This document shows positions 25,012-32,663 of a stretch of 33,605 nucleotides of DNA, piece by piece; position 1 is the stretch's first letter, and every line of letters begins with the position of its first letter. A program made the translations under genes and the position numbers. Location: contig JAEELR010000155.1 of NCBI GenBank assembly GCA_016282835.1, forward strand, positions 1 through 33,605, written 5' to 3'. This stretch comes from Treponema sp. Lineage in GTDB: Bacteria > Spirochaetota > Spirochaetia > Treponematales > Treponemataceae. The notes under the pieces were generated by a model, which searched no databases, was not told where the DNA came from, and saw nothing but the letters and a program-made list of their open reading frames with translations.

Positions 25012-25038
25012 TTGACAAATTTCGGGGGGGGGTATAAT
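25012..25038 (+). promoter_or_regulatory. Promoter with a G9 tract in the spacer, probably phase variable
   Basis: TTGACA (25012-25017) and TATAAT (25033-25038) are both perfect, but the spacer is 15 bases and contains nine consecutive G (25024-25032). Slipped-strand changes would alter spacing towards the optimal 17 (G11) or away from it. Treponema pallidum TP0126 has the same arrangement. Confidence 0.85.
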
Positions 25039-25075
25039 AATTTAAGTTTTTTTATAGAAAAGGAGATAAAAACTA

Positions 25076-25504
25076 ATGAAAAAGAGATTTTTAGGTTTAT
25101 TTGCTGTACTTGCAGTTCTTGTAGGTTTAACAGGATGTGTCTTTGCGCCACAGTCAGAAATTGTTATCAGTAATGATTACACTGTCATCAATGGTTATAC
25201 CGTTAAGAGTATTTCTTTGTATGATTCAGATGGAATTGCAGATGTTTCAGGTTTTGAACCAACATATAAATCTGGCATTTTGGAATTCTCTGGTTTGCCA
25301 GGTGGTTATAATGCGGAAACATCAATCTGGGCATTTGCTACAGGAAATGTAAAATTAGTTTGTAATTATGTTTCAAACGGCAGCGGTTCTGATGGAAAGG
25401 TAGAGCTTTCATTCGAAATTAAAGAAGCTGGTGAAATACATCATGTTTCCTTCTGTCCTGATACAGCAAACGGAAATGTTCCAAAGTTAGTTTTGATTGA
25501 CTAA
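25076..25504 (+). CDS. Small lipoprotein under a poly-G promoter
   Basis: 142 residues: signal peptide MKKRFLGLFAVLAVLVGLTG with Cys21 in the lipobox LTGC. The mature part is beta-rich and polar (VISNDYTVINGYTVKSISLY, SGLPGGYNAETSIWAFATG) with no family I recognise; a jelly-roll-like or Ig-like fold is possible. The start has AAAAGGAG at 8 bases. Expression should depend on the length of the G tract in its promoter, which suggests a surface-exposed or otherwise selected antigen. It is monocistronic with a terminator and divergent from the second membrane regulator. Confidence 0.85.
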   Translation: MKKRFLGLFAVLAVLVGLTGCVFAPQSEIVISNDYTVINGYTVKSISLYDSDGIADVSGFEPTYKSGILEFSGLPGGYNAETSIWAFATGNVKLVCNYVSNGSGSDGKVELSFEIKEAGEIHHVSFCPDTANGNVPKLVLID

Positions 25505-25530
25505 ACAGTAAATTAAATCTAATGCTTAAT

Positions 25531-25564
25531 ATCCCAGTCTTATTTATAGTCTGGGATTTTTTTA
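25531..25564 (+). terminator. Terminator of the poly-G lipoprotein gene
   Basis: ATCCCAG (25531-25537) pairs with CTGGGAT (25551-25557), followed by seven T. The 13-base loop can pair further. Confidence 0.85.
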
Positions 25565-25780
25565 TTTCGAAACGGTATTTAATTTGTGACTTGTAAAACA
25601 GATGAAATCCAGACCTTATGCAGAGGGTGTATTGTTTCTATAATTTGCAGATAAAATTTATATATTATTCTTTTTATAATGTATGTTCTGTCTACCAAAA
25701 AGTATATATAATTATGTGGAAATGGTAAAAGAGATAAACTAAAGATTTTTAAAACTGTAAGTGTTCCTCTCCCCAATCAT

Positions 25781-25809
25781 TTGCCGAATCAGCGTTCTAA
25801 TGGTATAAT
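25781..25809 (+). promoter_or_regulatory. Sigma-70 promoter of the 25860 gene
   Basis: TTGCCG (25781-25786), 17-base spacer, TATAAT (25804-25809), about 50 bases upstream of the start, whose ribosome binding site is CAGGAG. The rest of 25565-25780 shows no gene or repeat. Confidence 0.75.
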
Positions 25810-25859
25810 TTACTTCACCTTTATATTGCATATTTTATTAAAATCAGGAGATTACAAAT

Positions 25860-26972
25860 ATGAAAAAATTTCTAATTCTTGCGTGCATGTTGTTTGCAGC
25901 TGCATTTTCTTTTGCTCAGAATGCAAAGTCAGCAGGCGTTACAGACTCTGATGTAAAAAGCTGGGCTAAAAACCTTAATTCAATTAAAACCGAATTCGAA
26001 GATGCCGGACTTGACAGCGAAGATGCTTCATCTATCAGCGCAAAACAAAAAGCACAGGCAGAAAAAATCCTTCAGAAATATGGAATTGCTGGACCCGGTT
26101 CAGTTGAAAAATATGCAATGATAACCCAGTGTGCAACAGTTGTTTACGCAGAAAGCCAGATGGACGCACAGTCTATTGCAATGATGAAAGCAATGGGACT
26201 TGATCCGCTTGCCGCACTCAAGACAAACATTAACGAGAAAGACTACAAGGTAGTTTCTGCAAATTCTAAGGCCGTAATTGCTGCTATGGACGGATACGAG
26301 GATAACACTTCGGTTGCTGCAGAAGAAGATGATGATGAATTTGACACAGGAGATCTTGCCGTTCAGCAATACAAAAAATACTATCAGCCGCAGATAGACG
26401 AAATGAATGAAGATACAAAATATATAAGGGATCTGTACGAAAAGCTTTCAAAAGCTAAGGGCGACTGTGGAATTCTTTACAAGGATTCTGACAAACAGCA
26501 TGCTTCAGGCTACAAAAAAGCTGAGTCTAAAAACAGAACTATTTTTATTTATTCAGGAGATTCTCTTGAATCAATTGATGAAAACGACAAATACAGTGAC
26601 GGGTGCCGTGCCGGAATGGAAGGAAAAATAGATCCCCGTAAGAAAGATTTTACACTTGATTTTGCATGGATTGAAGCAAGCCTCGATGAAGATGAAATCA
26701 GAAGCATGAACGGAGCTTTTGCGGCCATAGCCAAAAAGAAGATTACTAAATCGCTGAAGTTCAAGCTTAAGTCTTTTGAATATTATGAACTTGCTGCTAA
26801 TTATAAAGATTACAGCCACGGTACTGGAGTAGAATATATAATTACAACAAATGAGGGACTTGTAATACATCTATGGGGCCTTTCATCATTTGACGGAAAT
26901 GCCTACGAAAGCAAAACTGGAATAAAAGGACTCGATGATGTAGACATAAGCTGGTACGCCGAGAACGATTAA
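25860..26972 (+). CDS. Exported protein of unknown function
   Basis: 370 residues with a signal peptide (MKKFLILACMLFAAAFSFAQ, cleavage near residue 19-20; the Cys at 9 is inside the hydrophobic core and is not a lipobox). The first half is helical (KQKAQAEKILQKYGIAGPGS, AMITQCATVVYAESQMDAQS) and resembles a helical secreted domain. A very acidic linker follows at about 153-163 (EEDDDEFDTGD). The C-terminal half alternates charged helices and strands. I do not recognise a family. It has its own promoter and no partner gene; the following acetyltransferase remnant starts 33 bases downstream. Confidence 0.8.
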   Translation: MKKFLILACMLFAAAFSFAQNAKSAGVTDSDVKSWAKNLNSIKTEFEDAGLDSEDASSISAKQKAQAEKILQKYGIAGPGSVEKYAMITQCATVVYAESQMDAQSIAMMKAMGLDPLAALKTNINEKDYKVVSANSKAVIAAMDGYEDNTSVAAEEDDDEFDTGDLAVQQYKKYYQPQIDEMNEDTKYIRDLYEKLSKAKGDCGILYKDSDKQHASGYKKAESKNRTIFIYSGDSLESIDENDKYSDGCRAGMEGKIDPRKKDFTLDFAWIEASLDEDEIRSMNGAFAAIAKKKITKSLKFKLKSFEYYELAANYKDYSHGTGVEYIITTNEGLVIHLWGLSSFDGNAYESKTGIKGLDDVDISWYAEND

Positions 26973-27004
26973 AACTTCAAAACCTGAGCCACTCCCCTAT
27001 CAAA

Positions 27005-27403
27005 ATGAAACTACAGATTGCTAATCGAACACAAATAAATCAAATTTTCTCACTTTACAAATCTGTAGTTGAAGCTGTCTCGAAAACAAGCGTAAAACTC
27101 GGCTGGAATACGGAAATATATCCTTCTTTGAAATGGATAAAAGAAACTGTTTCTAAAAATGAAATGCTTATCTTCAGCGAGTGTGAAAATATCATTGGAG
27201 CCTGCTGTGTAAATCATAATGAAGTGCTTTCCTGGTGTAGAAAAAACGGGGATGCCGCAAATCATCTTGATGTAATAGACACCAATGACAAAGCGGTAAA
27301 AATGTACCTAAAAGCCGGTTTTGAATTAAGAACGATAATTGAAATGTATTATGAAGTTGTAGGCACAAGAAAGTTTTCAATGCTGGAATACATCTTTGAT
27401 TAG
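27005..27403 (+). pseudogene. GNAT acetyltransferase with an internal deletion
   Basis: 132 residues. The N-terminus (IANRTQINQIFSLYKSVVEA, then SLKWIKETVSKNEMLIFSE and NIIGACCVNHN) matches the start of GNAT N-acetyltransferases. The C-terminus (HLDVIDTNDKAVKMYLKAGF) matches the last conserved part. The two are joined by only NEVLSWCRKNGDAA, so the region that normally carries the acetyl-CoA loop (Q/R-x-x-G-x-G/A) and its helix, roughly 45 residues, is missing in frame. The product should not bind acetyl-CoA normally. There is no good ribosome binding site. It is probably a decayed gene. Confidence 0.65.
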
Positions 27404-27426
27404 ATTCTGCTGTAAATTGTTATCCC

Positions 27427-28290
27427 CTATTCTACTTTTTCCTTGTAAATTCTTACATAATCAACAGAAAAATGTGTTGGAAGCTGATCTGATTTAATTT
27501 CACCTGCCCATTGTCCGAATTCAGATGTAATTTTTACATAGCATGGAACCTGACATGTTCCTTCGCCATAGTCCTTTCCCGGCATGTTATAAATAAGATG
27601 GGCACTATCAGTTCCGTCCATATACATTTTGTAGCCGTCTTTATCCCATAAGAACCACAAGTCATGGTACTTGCCGTAGAAGCTGTCGTCGATTCGCTTT
27701 CCTGAGGGATGCTTGCTCTTGAGGTTTTCACCGTATCCATCCCAGTGGATTGTTGTGTAATAAGCTTTGTCATGCGGGACAACTTCAATTATGTCGATTT
27801 CAGCTCCGTCAACAGCACCGTTTCCGACCGTAGCGTCACTCATTTTATCTGTCATGAGCCAGAATGCATACCACAGACCGTCAGCTTTTTCCACCTTAAA
27901 GCGTATGTTGTAAAGTCCATATGTCTGTTCAAATTTTTTACGGCTTCTGATACCGCCGCTTAAAGGTGTTCCGTCATTTTTTAATTTACAGGTTATGACA
28001 TAGTTTCCGTTTTCAAAAGTACTGCATTCATTGTTCCACCAGCCGCCTGCATCCTGACGTTTCTGCTCAGGACAGTATTCCCAGTTTTTTGTATTAAGCT
28101 TTGAAGATTCAAATTCATCGCTGAAGGTGAGTTCGTATTTTTTGCCGTTGAATGAAAATGAATCGTCATTATTTGTTACTTCTCCGGAGCCAGAGTTGTT
28201 TGCTTGAACCGAGCCAAAGATATTTACCCAATCAGAGCAGCTGCAGAATAAAAATGCAGAGCATAAGAATAAAATAAATGCTTTTTTCAT
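27427..28290 (-). CDS. Glycoside hydrolase family 16 lipoprotein (beta-glucanase)
   Basis: GH16 enzymes cut beta-1,3 or beta-1,3-1,4 glucans and related polysaccharides with retention. The 287-residue protein has a lipoprotein signal (MKKAFILFLCSAFLFCSC), a Ser/Gly/Asn linker, then a single GH16 domain. It starts ELTFSDEFESSKLNTKNWEY, has YNIRFKVEKADGLWYAFWLM, and the catalytic motif EIDIIE (Glu164 nucleophile, Asp166, Glu169 acid/base). It ends FSVDYVRIYK, the usual GH16 terminus. The ribosome binding site is AAGGAG. Substrate (laminarin, lichenan) cannot be fixed. It suits a fibre-degrading host-associated treponeme; no transporter genes are adjacent. Confidence 0.92.
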   Translation of the reverse strand: MKKAFILFLCSAFLFCSCSDWVNIFGSVQANNSGSGEVTNNDDSFSFNGKKYELTFSDEFESSKLNTKNWEYCPEQKRQDAGGWWNNECSTFENGNYVITCKLKNDGTPLSGGIRSRKKFEQTYGLYNIRFKVEKADGLWYAFWLMTDKMSDATVGNGAVDGAEIDIIEVVPHDKAYYTTIHWDGYGENLKSKHPSGKRIDDSFYGKYHDLWFLWDKDGYKMYMDGTDSAHLIYNMPGKDYGEGTCQVPCYVKITSEFGQWAGEIKSDQLPTHFSVDYVRIYKEKVE

Positions 28291-28411
28291 AAATAATTCT
28301 CCTTAAAAAGAATTTGTGTTTCCAAGAACGCAGCAATAAATACTAAATCTATGTAAATAAATTATAAAATAATAATGATAATAATTAAAGTTTTTTTTGT
28401 GTTGTTCTTGC

Positions 28412-28527
28412 GTTAGGGATTGTAGTGGCAGACCGAAGGGCTGTTCCGGAGCAAAGCGGAGGAATGAAGCCGGAAGGCGGAACCACGAAAAGCCCGCCGA
28501 AGTGAACGAAGAGAACGCCGAACGCCC
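28412..28527. repeat. GC-rich intergenic stretch, probable dispersed repeat
   Basis: About 116 bases between the WYL gene and the GH16 gene are GC- and purine-rich in an AT-rich setting. Short internal repeats CCGGAGCAAAGCGG / CCGGAAGGCGG and CCGAAG/CCGAACG are visible. It begins GCGTTAGGGATTGTAG, which I associate with dispersed intergenic elements of gut bacteria. No ORF fits. Confidence 0.45.
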
Positions 28528-28530
28528 AAA

Positions 28531-29541
28531 TTAATTAAACTCCTCTCCTAATATCCTGCGCGCGGCATCGTGGACATAATTACGAAGCTTTGGAGGATTA
28601 AGGACTTTGGCTCCACCGGCAAAAGATAGAATCCAGGAAACTGTCTGGTCGAGCTGGTTTGTTTCAAATGAAAGATAAACTGTTCCATCGGGATTCTCGC
28701 GGATGGTCTGTCCTTTGTGCCAGGTACGCTCCATCACATAAGTTTTTAATCCCTTTACAAATTCTATCTCGACCTTAAACCTTTCACTTCCACTGCCCCA
28801 CGCCCCCATCTGTACGTCAATGTGTTCTTCAAGTTTAAAATCCTTTGGAATGGAAAACTTGTCTTTTGTAATTCTGCAGTTTCTGATTCGCGGCATTGCA
28901 TAAAGCCTGATTGCCTGCGAGAAATGTGAATATCCCAAAACATACCAGCTGCCCTTCTGGCAAATTATGTGGTAGGGATTGAACCGCCTTTCTTCGTACT
29001 CGGTGTTCTGCGCGCTCTTGTATTCCATCTCGAGGGTAAAATGAGTTTTTGTTGCTTTTAAAACATTTTCGAAAACGCCCTTTTCCAGTGTCGTGATTGG
29101 GTCTGAGATAAAATGAACCTCGTTGTTTATAAGGGCTGAATCGACTGTGATAGAATCCGGGAGCATCATAATCAGTTTGTTCATTAAATCACGATAGGCT
29201 TTTTCCATGGGTGTATTCTTGTACTGTTCGAGAAGCGGAAGGATTGTAGAAAGTGTCAGCAGCTCCCCTTCCTTCAGCATCACCTGATTTAATGAAAAAG
29301 TTGAATCTGTGTAGTAATATCCGTTTTTCTGATAGTCGTATTCGATTGGTGCCTTATATTCATCCCGAAGGATTTCAATGTATCGCCCGAAAGTACTGCG
29401 GCTGAAGTTTGTGCGCAGAATTTTATTGAGTTTGTTTGCGTTCGGATATTCGCCGTTTCTGATCAACTGTTCAATCTGGAAGATATATCGAAGCATATGC
29501 ATGGGATTTCGTGACTCTGCTGATTTTTTCTTCTGCGGCAT
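28531..29541 (-). CDS. WYL-domain transcriptional regulator
   Basis: A 336-residue regulator with an N-terminal winged helix (HMLRYIFQIEQLIRNGEYPN, then FSRSTFGRYIEILRDEY) and a WYL domain (about 170-240: RRFNPYHIICQKGSWYVLGY with RLYAMPRI), then a C-terminal WCX extension. WYL domains bind nucleic-acid or nucleotide ligands, and such regulators often control defence or DNA-damage genes. The start has AAGGAGGT at 5 bases. It is divergent from the unknown gene at 29715, which is the natural target candidate. Family assignment is firm, the regulated gene is inference. Confidence 0.9.
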   Translation of the reverse strand: MPQKKKSAESRNPMHMLRYIFQIEQLIRNGEYPNANKLNKILRTNFSRSTFGRYIEILRDEYKAPIEYDYQKNGYYYTDSTFSLNQVMLKEGELLTLSTILPLLEQYKNTPMEKAYRDLMNKLIMMLPDSITVDSALINNEVHFISDPITTLEKGVFENVLKATKTHFTLEMEYKSAQNTEYEERRFNPYHIICQKGSWYVLGYSHFSQAIRLYAMPRIRNCRITKDKFSIPKDFKLEEHIDVQMGAWGSGSERFKVEIEFVKGLKTYVMERTWHKGQTIRENPDGTVYLSFETNQLDQTVSWILSFAGGAKVLNPPKLRNYVHDAARRILGEEFN

Positions 29542-29657
29542 ACGGACCTCCTTCGGTGTTATGCGTGAGTTGTTTTAGCATCTAAAATTATATCACAATT
29601 TTTTTGAGGGTGCTTCATTATTTGCTACACCCCTTGATTTATAATTGTATTGTAAAC

Positions 29658-29714
29658 GGGTCAGGGACTGGAAGCCCGGCTCATGCAAGTGGGAAGCCCC
29701 CAGGAGGTGAAAAA
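29658..29714 (+). promoter_or_regulatory. GC-rich structured leader of the 29715 gene
   Basis: A G/C-rich leader in AT-rich surroundings ends in a perfect AGGAGGTGA ribosome binding site. GGAAGCCC occurs twice (29670-29677, 29692-29699). CTGG (29668-29671) can pair with CCAG (29700-29703) and GGCT (29678-29681) with AGCC (29695-29698), forming a nested hairpin whose outer arm abuts the ribosome binding site. I could not assign it to a known riboswitch class. Confidence 0.5.
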
Positions 29715-30644
29715 ATGAACGCACAGATTTTAATTAAGACTGCCAGAGACTGGTTTGAATTCACAAAGAGTAAAACGGGACAGCTCGATTATGCAGGCAA
29801 ATGGGAAGCTGATAACGAGCCTGATGTAGACGGCGCACAGAAACTTACTTCAAGCACTTATTACACTCCAAGCTTTTACACATTTATTGATTCAGCGTTG
29901 AACTGTAATCCCGTAGTTTATGTTGCTCCTAATATTGATGTTTCTGACAAAGATGTTTTCGATTACCTCATTCATATTGGCCCGGTGCTTGCTGCAGTTG
30001 AAGCAAAGAACAGCCTTCTCGCCGGAGAATTGTTTCTTCGCCGCCACACTGTGTTTGAAAAGTTTGCACAGCTTACACAATTCATTCTTGAGCCATACTG
30101 CGTAGAGATTCTCTTTACCCTCTGCTATGGACGCATGCAGAATATTAATGCAGAGACATTTCCTTTACTTTTTGACAGTGTAAAAGAAAAGCTTGAGTTT
30201 GATTCTTCACGCGAAACTCTTGACCAGGCTTACATGAGATGGTTTAAGAAGAACGATGTAACGCTAACTCTGCCGCTTGTTGGTACCTGCTTTTACAACT
30301 GGGATTCGGCTCCATATGTGCTCGAAAAGCTTTGTGATAATTTGAGCTGCGATGACCTTCCTGGTATGGCAGAAAAGATTCGTACTGCTAAGCACAATTT
30401 CTATGAATCACTTGAAACTTCTGTTCAGGCAGAACCATACAACCGCCACGACAAAAACTCGATTCTTGTTTGTATTGAAAATCCGGAGGCAAAAATTTCC
30501 GGCAATCGGGGGCTTGAGAAAGCAGGACACATCCGGGCGCTTGCTGCAAAGATTATAAGGGAGGCTAAACCTAAGAAGATGGCTTACGGCGGAAAACTTG
30601 TATGCCTTGCCTATGACGTGATTGCAGTTGAACTCTCAGTTTAA
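29715..30644 (+). CDS. Protein of unknown function next to a WYL regulator
   Basis: 309 residues from ATG 29715, chosen for the perfect AGGAGG signal; the frame is open upstream to 29604 through the leader. The protein is soluble, with no signal peptide or membrane segment. It is mixed alpha/beta, with TARDWFEFTKSKTGQLDYAG at the start, a His/Arg-containing centre (LFLRRHTVFEKFAQLTQF), and a basic end (RALAAKIIREAKPKKMAYGG). I do not recognise a family or catalytic motif. Divergent placement from a WYL regulator suggests shared control. The following SIMPL gene starts 37 bases downstream in the same direction. Confidence 0.75.
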   Translation: MNAQILIKTARDWFEFTKSKTGQLDYAGKWEADNEPDVDGAQKLTSSTYYTPSFYTFIDSALNCNPVVYVAPNIDVSDKDVFDYLIHIGPVLAAVEAKNSLLAGELFLRRHTVFEKFAQLTQFILEPYCVEILFTLCYGRMQNINAETFPLLFDSVKEKLEFDSSRETLDQAYMRWFKKNDVTLTLPLVGTCFYNWDSAPYVLEKLCDNLSCDDLPGMAEKIRTAKHNFYESLETSVQAEPYNRHDKNSILVCIENPEAKISGNRGLEKAGHIRALAAKIIREAKPKKMAYGGKLVCLAYDVIAVELSV

Positions 30645-30681
30645 TTTATAAATTTTTTTATTGATGAATGGAGGTATTTAT

Positions 30682-31332
30682 ATGGAAAAGACGCGTGAAA
30701 TTACGGTTAAAGGTATTGGTAATTTAAAGATTCCTGCTGACTGGATTGTTATAAAAGTTTCCCTTGTAGAAAAAAACTGTGACTATGAAAAGGGCTTTTC
30801 TAATTTCGAAAATAATTTTTCTAAATTACAGGATGCAATCATTACCGCTGGTTTTGAAAAAAAGGATTTGAAAACTACAGCGTTTTCTGTATCAACTGAT
30901 TATAAAAATGTAAAAAAACAAAATGAATACATAAGAGTTTTAGACGGTTACATTTTTAGAAATGAATTGAAAATTGAATTCACTTTTGATGCAAAGAAAG
31001 TCAATGATGTATTAAAAGCATTGCATAATTCAGGGGTTACAACTGAGATTGATATTTCATTTACTGTTCAGGACAAAGAGGCTGTCGTTAATAAGCTTCT
31101 GTATGCTGCAACACAAAATGCCAGGAAAAAGGCAAAAACTCTTTGCGATGCTATGGGAGTAAAACTGGGGAAACTTATAACAATTAATTACAACTGGACA
31201 GATATTGATATATATTCAAATGTTAGTTATGAATGTGAAATGGAATGTGTAGGTTCTGCAATGACTGACATTTGTCCAGATGATGTTTCTGTAAGTGAAA
31301 ATGCAGTTTTTGTTTGGGAAATAACTGATTAG
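30682..31332 (+). CDS. SIMPL-domain (DUF541) protein
   Basis: 216 residues from ATG 30682, preceded by GGAGGT; an upstream TTG/ATG seven codons earlier overlaps that signal. The sequence has the SIMPL layout: REITVKGIGNLKIPADWIVI (G-x-G-x-x-x-x-P-D), then NNFSKLQDAIITAGFEKKDL, KTTAFSVSTDY, and the C-terminal ARKKAKTLCDAMGVKLGKLI. Known members (BP26, YggE) are usually exported, but no signal peptide is present here, so a cytoplasmic role is implied. Function is poorly defined in the family; oligomeric ring formation and stress roles are reported. It may share a transcript with the 29715 gene. Confidence 0.85.
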   Translation: MEKTREITVKGIGNLKIPADWIVIKVSLVEKNCDYEKGFSNFENNFSKLQDAIITAGFEKKDLKTTAFSVSTDYKNVKKQNEYIRVLDGYIFRNELKIEFTFDAKKVNDVLKALHNSGVTTEIDISFTVQDKEAVVNKLLYAATQNARKKAKTLCDAMGVKLGKLITINYNWTDIDIYSNVSYECEMECVGSAMTDICPDDVSVSENAVFVWEITD

Positions 31333-31373
31333 GACTGTTATATTTGAAAGAATATTATTATATTCCAGACGAG

Positions 31374-31557
31374 TAACCACACAGCCAGTAATTGACTTGC
31401 CGGTTTCAACAATCTTCTCTCTGTTCCTAATGCCGATGCAGCCTGGAAGAAAGTAGCCCTTCGACGCTTGTCGTACAGTTTCCTCGCTGTATGGTAATGA
31501 ATAATATTCACCGTCTTTTGCCACAGTCAGTGTGCAGCTCTTTCTATGAATCAACAT
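31374..31557 (-). pseudogene. Possible coding remnant of foreign origin
   Basis: A 60-residue open stretch (MLIHRKSCTLTVAKDGEYYS, then LPYSEETVRQASKGYF and CIGIRNREKIVETG) has GC content near 47%, well above the surrounding genes. No ribosome binding site and no family recognised. It runs into the antisense of the SIMPL gene, so the real remnant probably ends near 31374. The adjacent 20-bp tandem repeats suggest a decayed mobile element. Confidence 0.3.
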
Positions 31558-31593
31558 AGGGATAGTGTAAGACGGTTTCGGTTTTGAAAATTC

Positions 31594-31673
31594 AGTAAAA
31601 AGTTCGGTTTTTAAGTAAAAAGTTCGGTTTTTAAGTAAAAAGTTCGGAAAGTCTAGAAATAGTTCGGAAAATT
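31594..31673. repeat. Four tandem 20-bp repeats
   Basis: The unit AGTAAAAAGTTCGGTTTTTA is perfect at 31594-31613 and 31614-31633, and diverged at 31634-31653 and 31654-31673. GTTCGG recurs at exactly 20-bp spacing (31602, 31622, 31642, 31662), placing it on one face of the helix. It could be protein-binding sites at a transposon end. No spacers, so not CRISPR. Confidence 0.8.
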
Positions 31674-31679
31674 TGAACT

Positions 31680-31740
31680 AATAGGTTTTACAAAATTTGT
31701 AATTATTTATATTTTTGCACAAGGTATGATAAAAAATTAT
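31680..31740. other. AT-rich gap beside the tandem repeats
   Basis: The gene-free stretch 31333-31740 holds the coding remnant, the four 20-bp repeats and this AT-rich tail. I see no promoter or terminator here. Confidence 0.4.
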
Positions 31741-32547
31741 TTAACCTAAATATTTGTAATGACCTTTTTGTAGCTTAATTTTTTCCATAAATCTTTTTCC
31801 ATAGCGGCTAGGTTTAACTACAGCATAAGCAATTGTGTTTAAATTTAATGTATATTTTTTTTTCTCTGCATCAAATTCTGGCAAGTTACAAGTAAAAATT
31901 ATATTTTTTATTGTTTTTCTGTTAATAATTTCTTCAAAAGTTTGAGTATGAATTAATTTTTCTATATATTGCCCTAACAGATCAAAGTAATCTTCATTTT
32001 TGCATGATTGTAGTAATATTAAATCTAAACCAATAACAATAATTCCAGCATTTCCATATTTTTCTATTTGTTTTTGAGCATCTTTAATTTCAGAATATAT
32101 CTTATCTTCACTATGTATTCTTTTAACTGCCACATAATGTTTCTTCTTAAAGAAAATAATAGAAAAATCGGGTTCTTCTATAAATGTTTTAAATGATTTA
32201 TTAAACAAAGACATAATGAATAATTGATATTGTATATTTCTATGAAGATAATTTTTGTCATCTTCCTGTAAATCAGAACCACCCCAAATTTTATCTATTT
32301 CTTTTTTTCCAAAGTCGGTATTTATTAATTCTTTACAATTCAAAATGCAAGATAACTGATATAAATCACTTATCCCTTCAATAAGTCTTTGTGAATGTAT
32401 ATCTTTTTCGTTAAGTTTATTTATATTTTTGTAATCTTTTAAAGTCTTATAAAATCGGCAACTTTTGTTTACTGAATATTTATTTTCAAGTATTTTAATT
32501 GTGTTTTCAAAGTTTTCAATCATTTGTTCATAAGTATAATTTTCCAT
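31741..32547 (-). CDS. PD-(D/E)XK nuclease-like protein of unknown role
   Basis: 268 residues, Lys/Asn/Ile-rich. A helical N-terminal half is followed by EEPDFSIIFFKKKHYVAVKR (about 124-143), then a helix with DAQKQIEKYGNAGIIVIGLD. This resembles restriction-endonuclease-fold proteins of the pattern E-PD ... (D/E)xK-R ... A-x-x-QI ... GII-I. The acid of the (D/E)xK triad is Ala140 (A-V-K), so catalysis is doubtful. The ribosome binding site is a weak AGG. It sits among decayed accessory genes, which suggests a defence or mobile-element origin. The fold assignment is inference. Confidence 0.55.
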   Translation of the reverse strand: MENYTYEQMIENFENTIKILENKYSVNKSCRFYKTLKDYKNINKLNEKDIHSQRLIEGISDLYQLSCILNCKELINTDFGKKEIDKIWGGSDLQEDDKNYLHRNIQYQLFIMSLFNKSFKTFIEEPDFSIIFFKKKHYVAVKRIHSEDKIYSEIKDAQKQIEKYGNAGIIVIGLDLILLQSCKNEDYFDLLGQYIEKLIHTQTFEEIINRKTIKNIIFTCNLPEFDAEKKKYTLNLNTIAYAVVKPSRYGKRFMEKIKLQKGHYKYLG

Positions 32548-32663
32548 AATTCATACCTATTAAATATTTAATATAAAAAAATGAAAAGAGGAATTTGTAT
32601 TGAAAATAACAAATACTATGAAATCATATCTTTTTAGGGAAATCATATTTTAATATAGAATAA

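Noticed and set aside
31594..31673. CRISPR array
   Set aside because: The 20-bp units are directly tandem without spacers and degrade within four copies; no cas genes are present.
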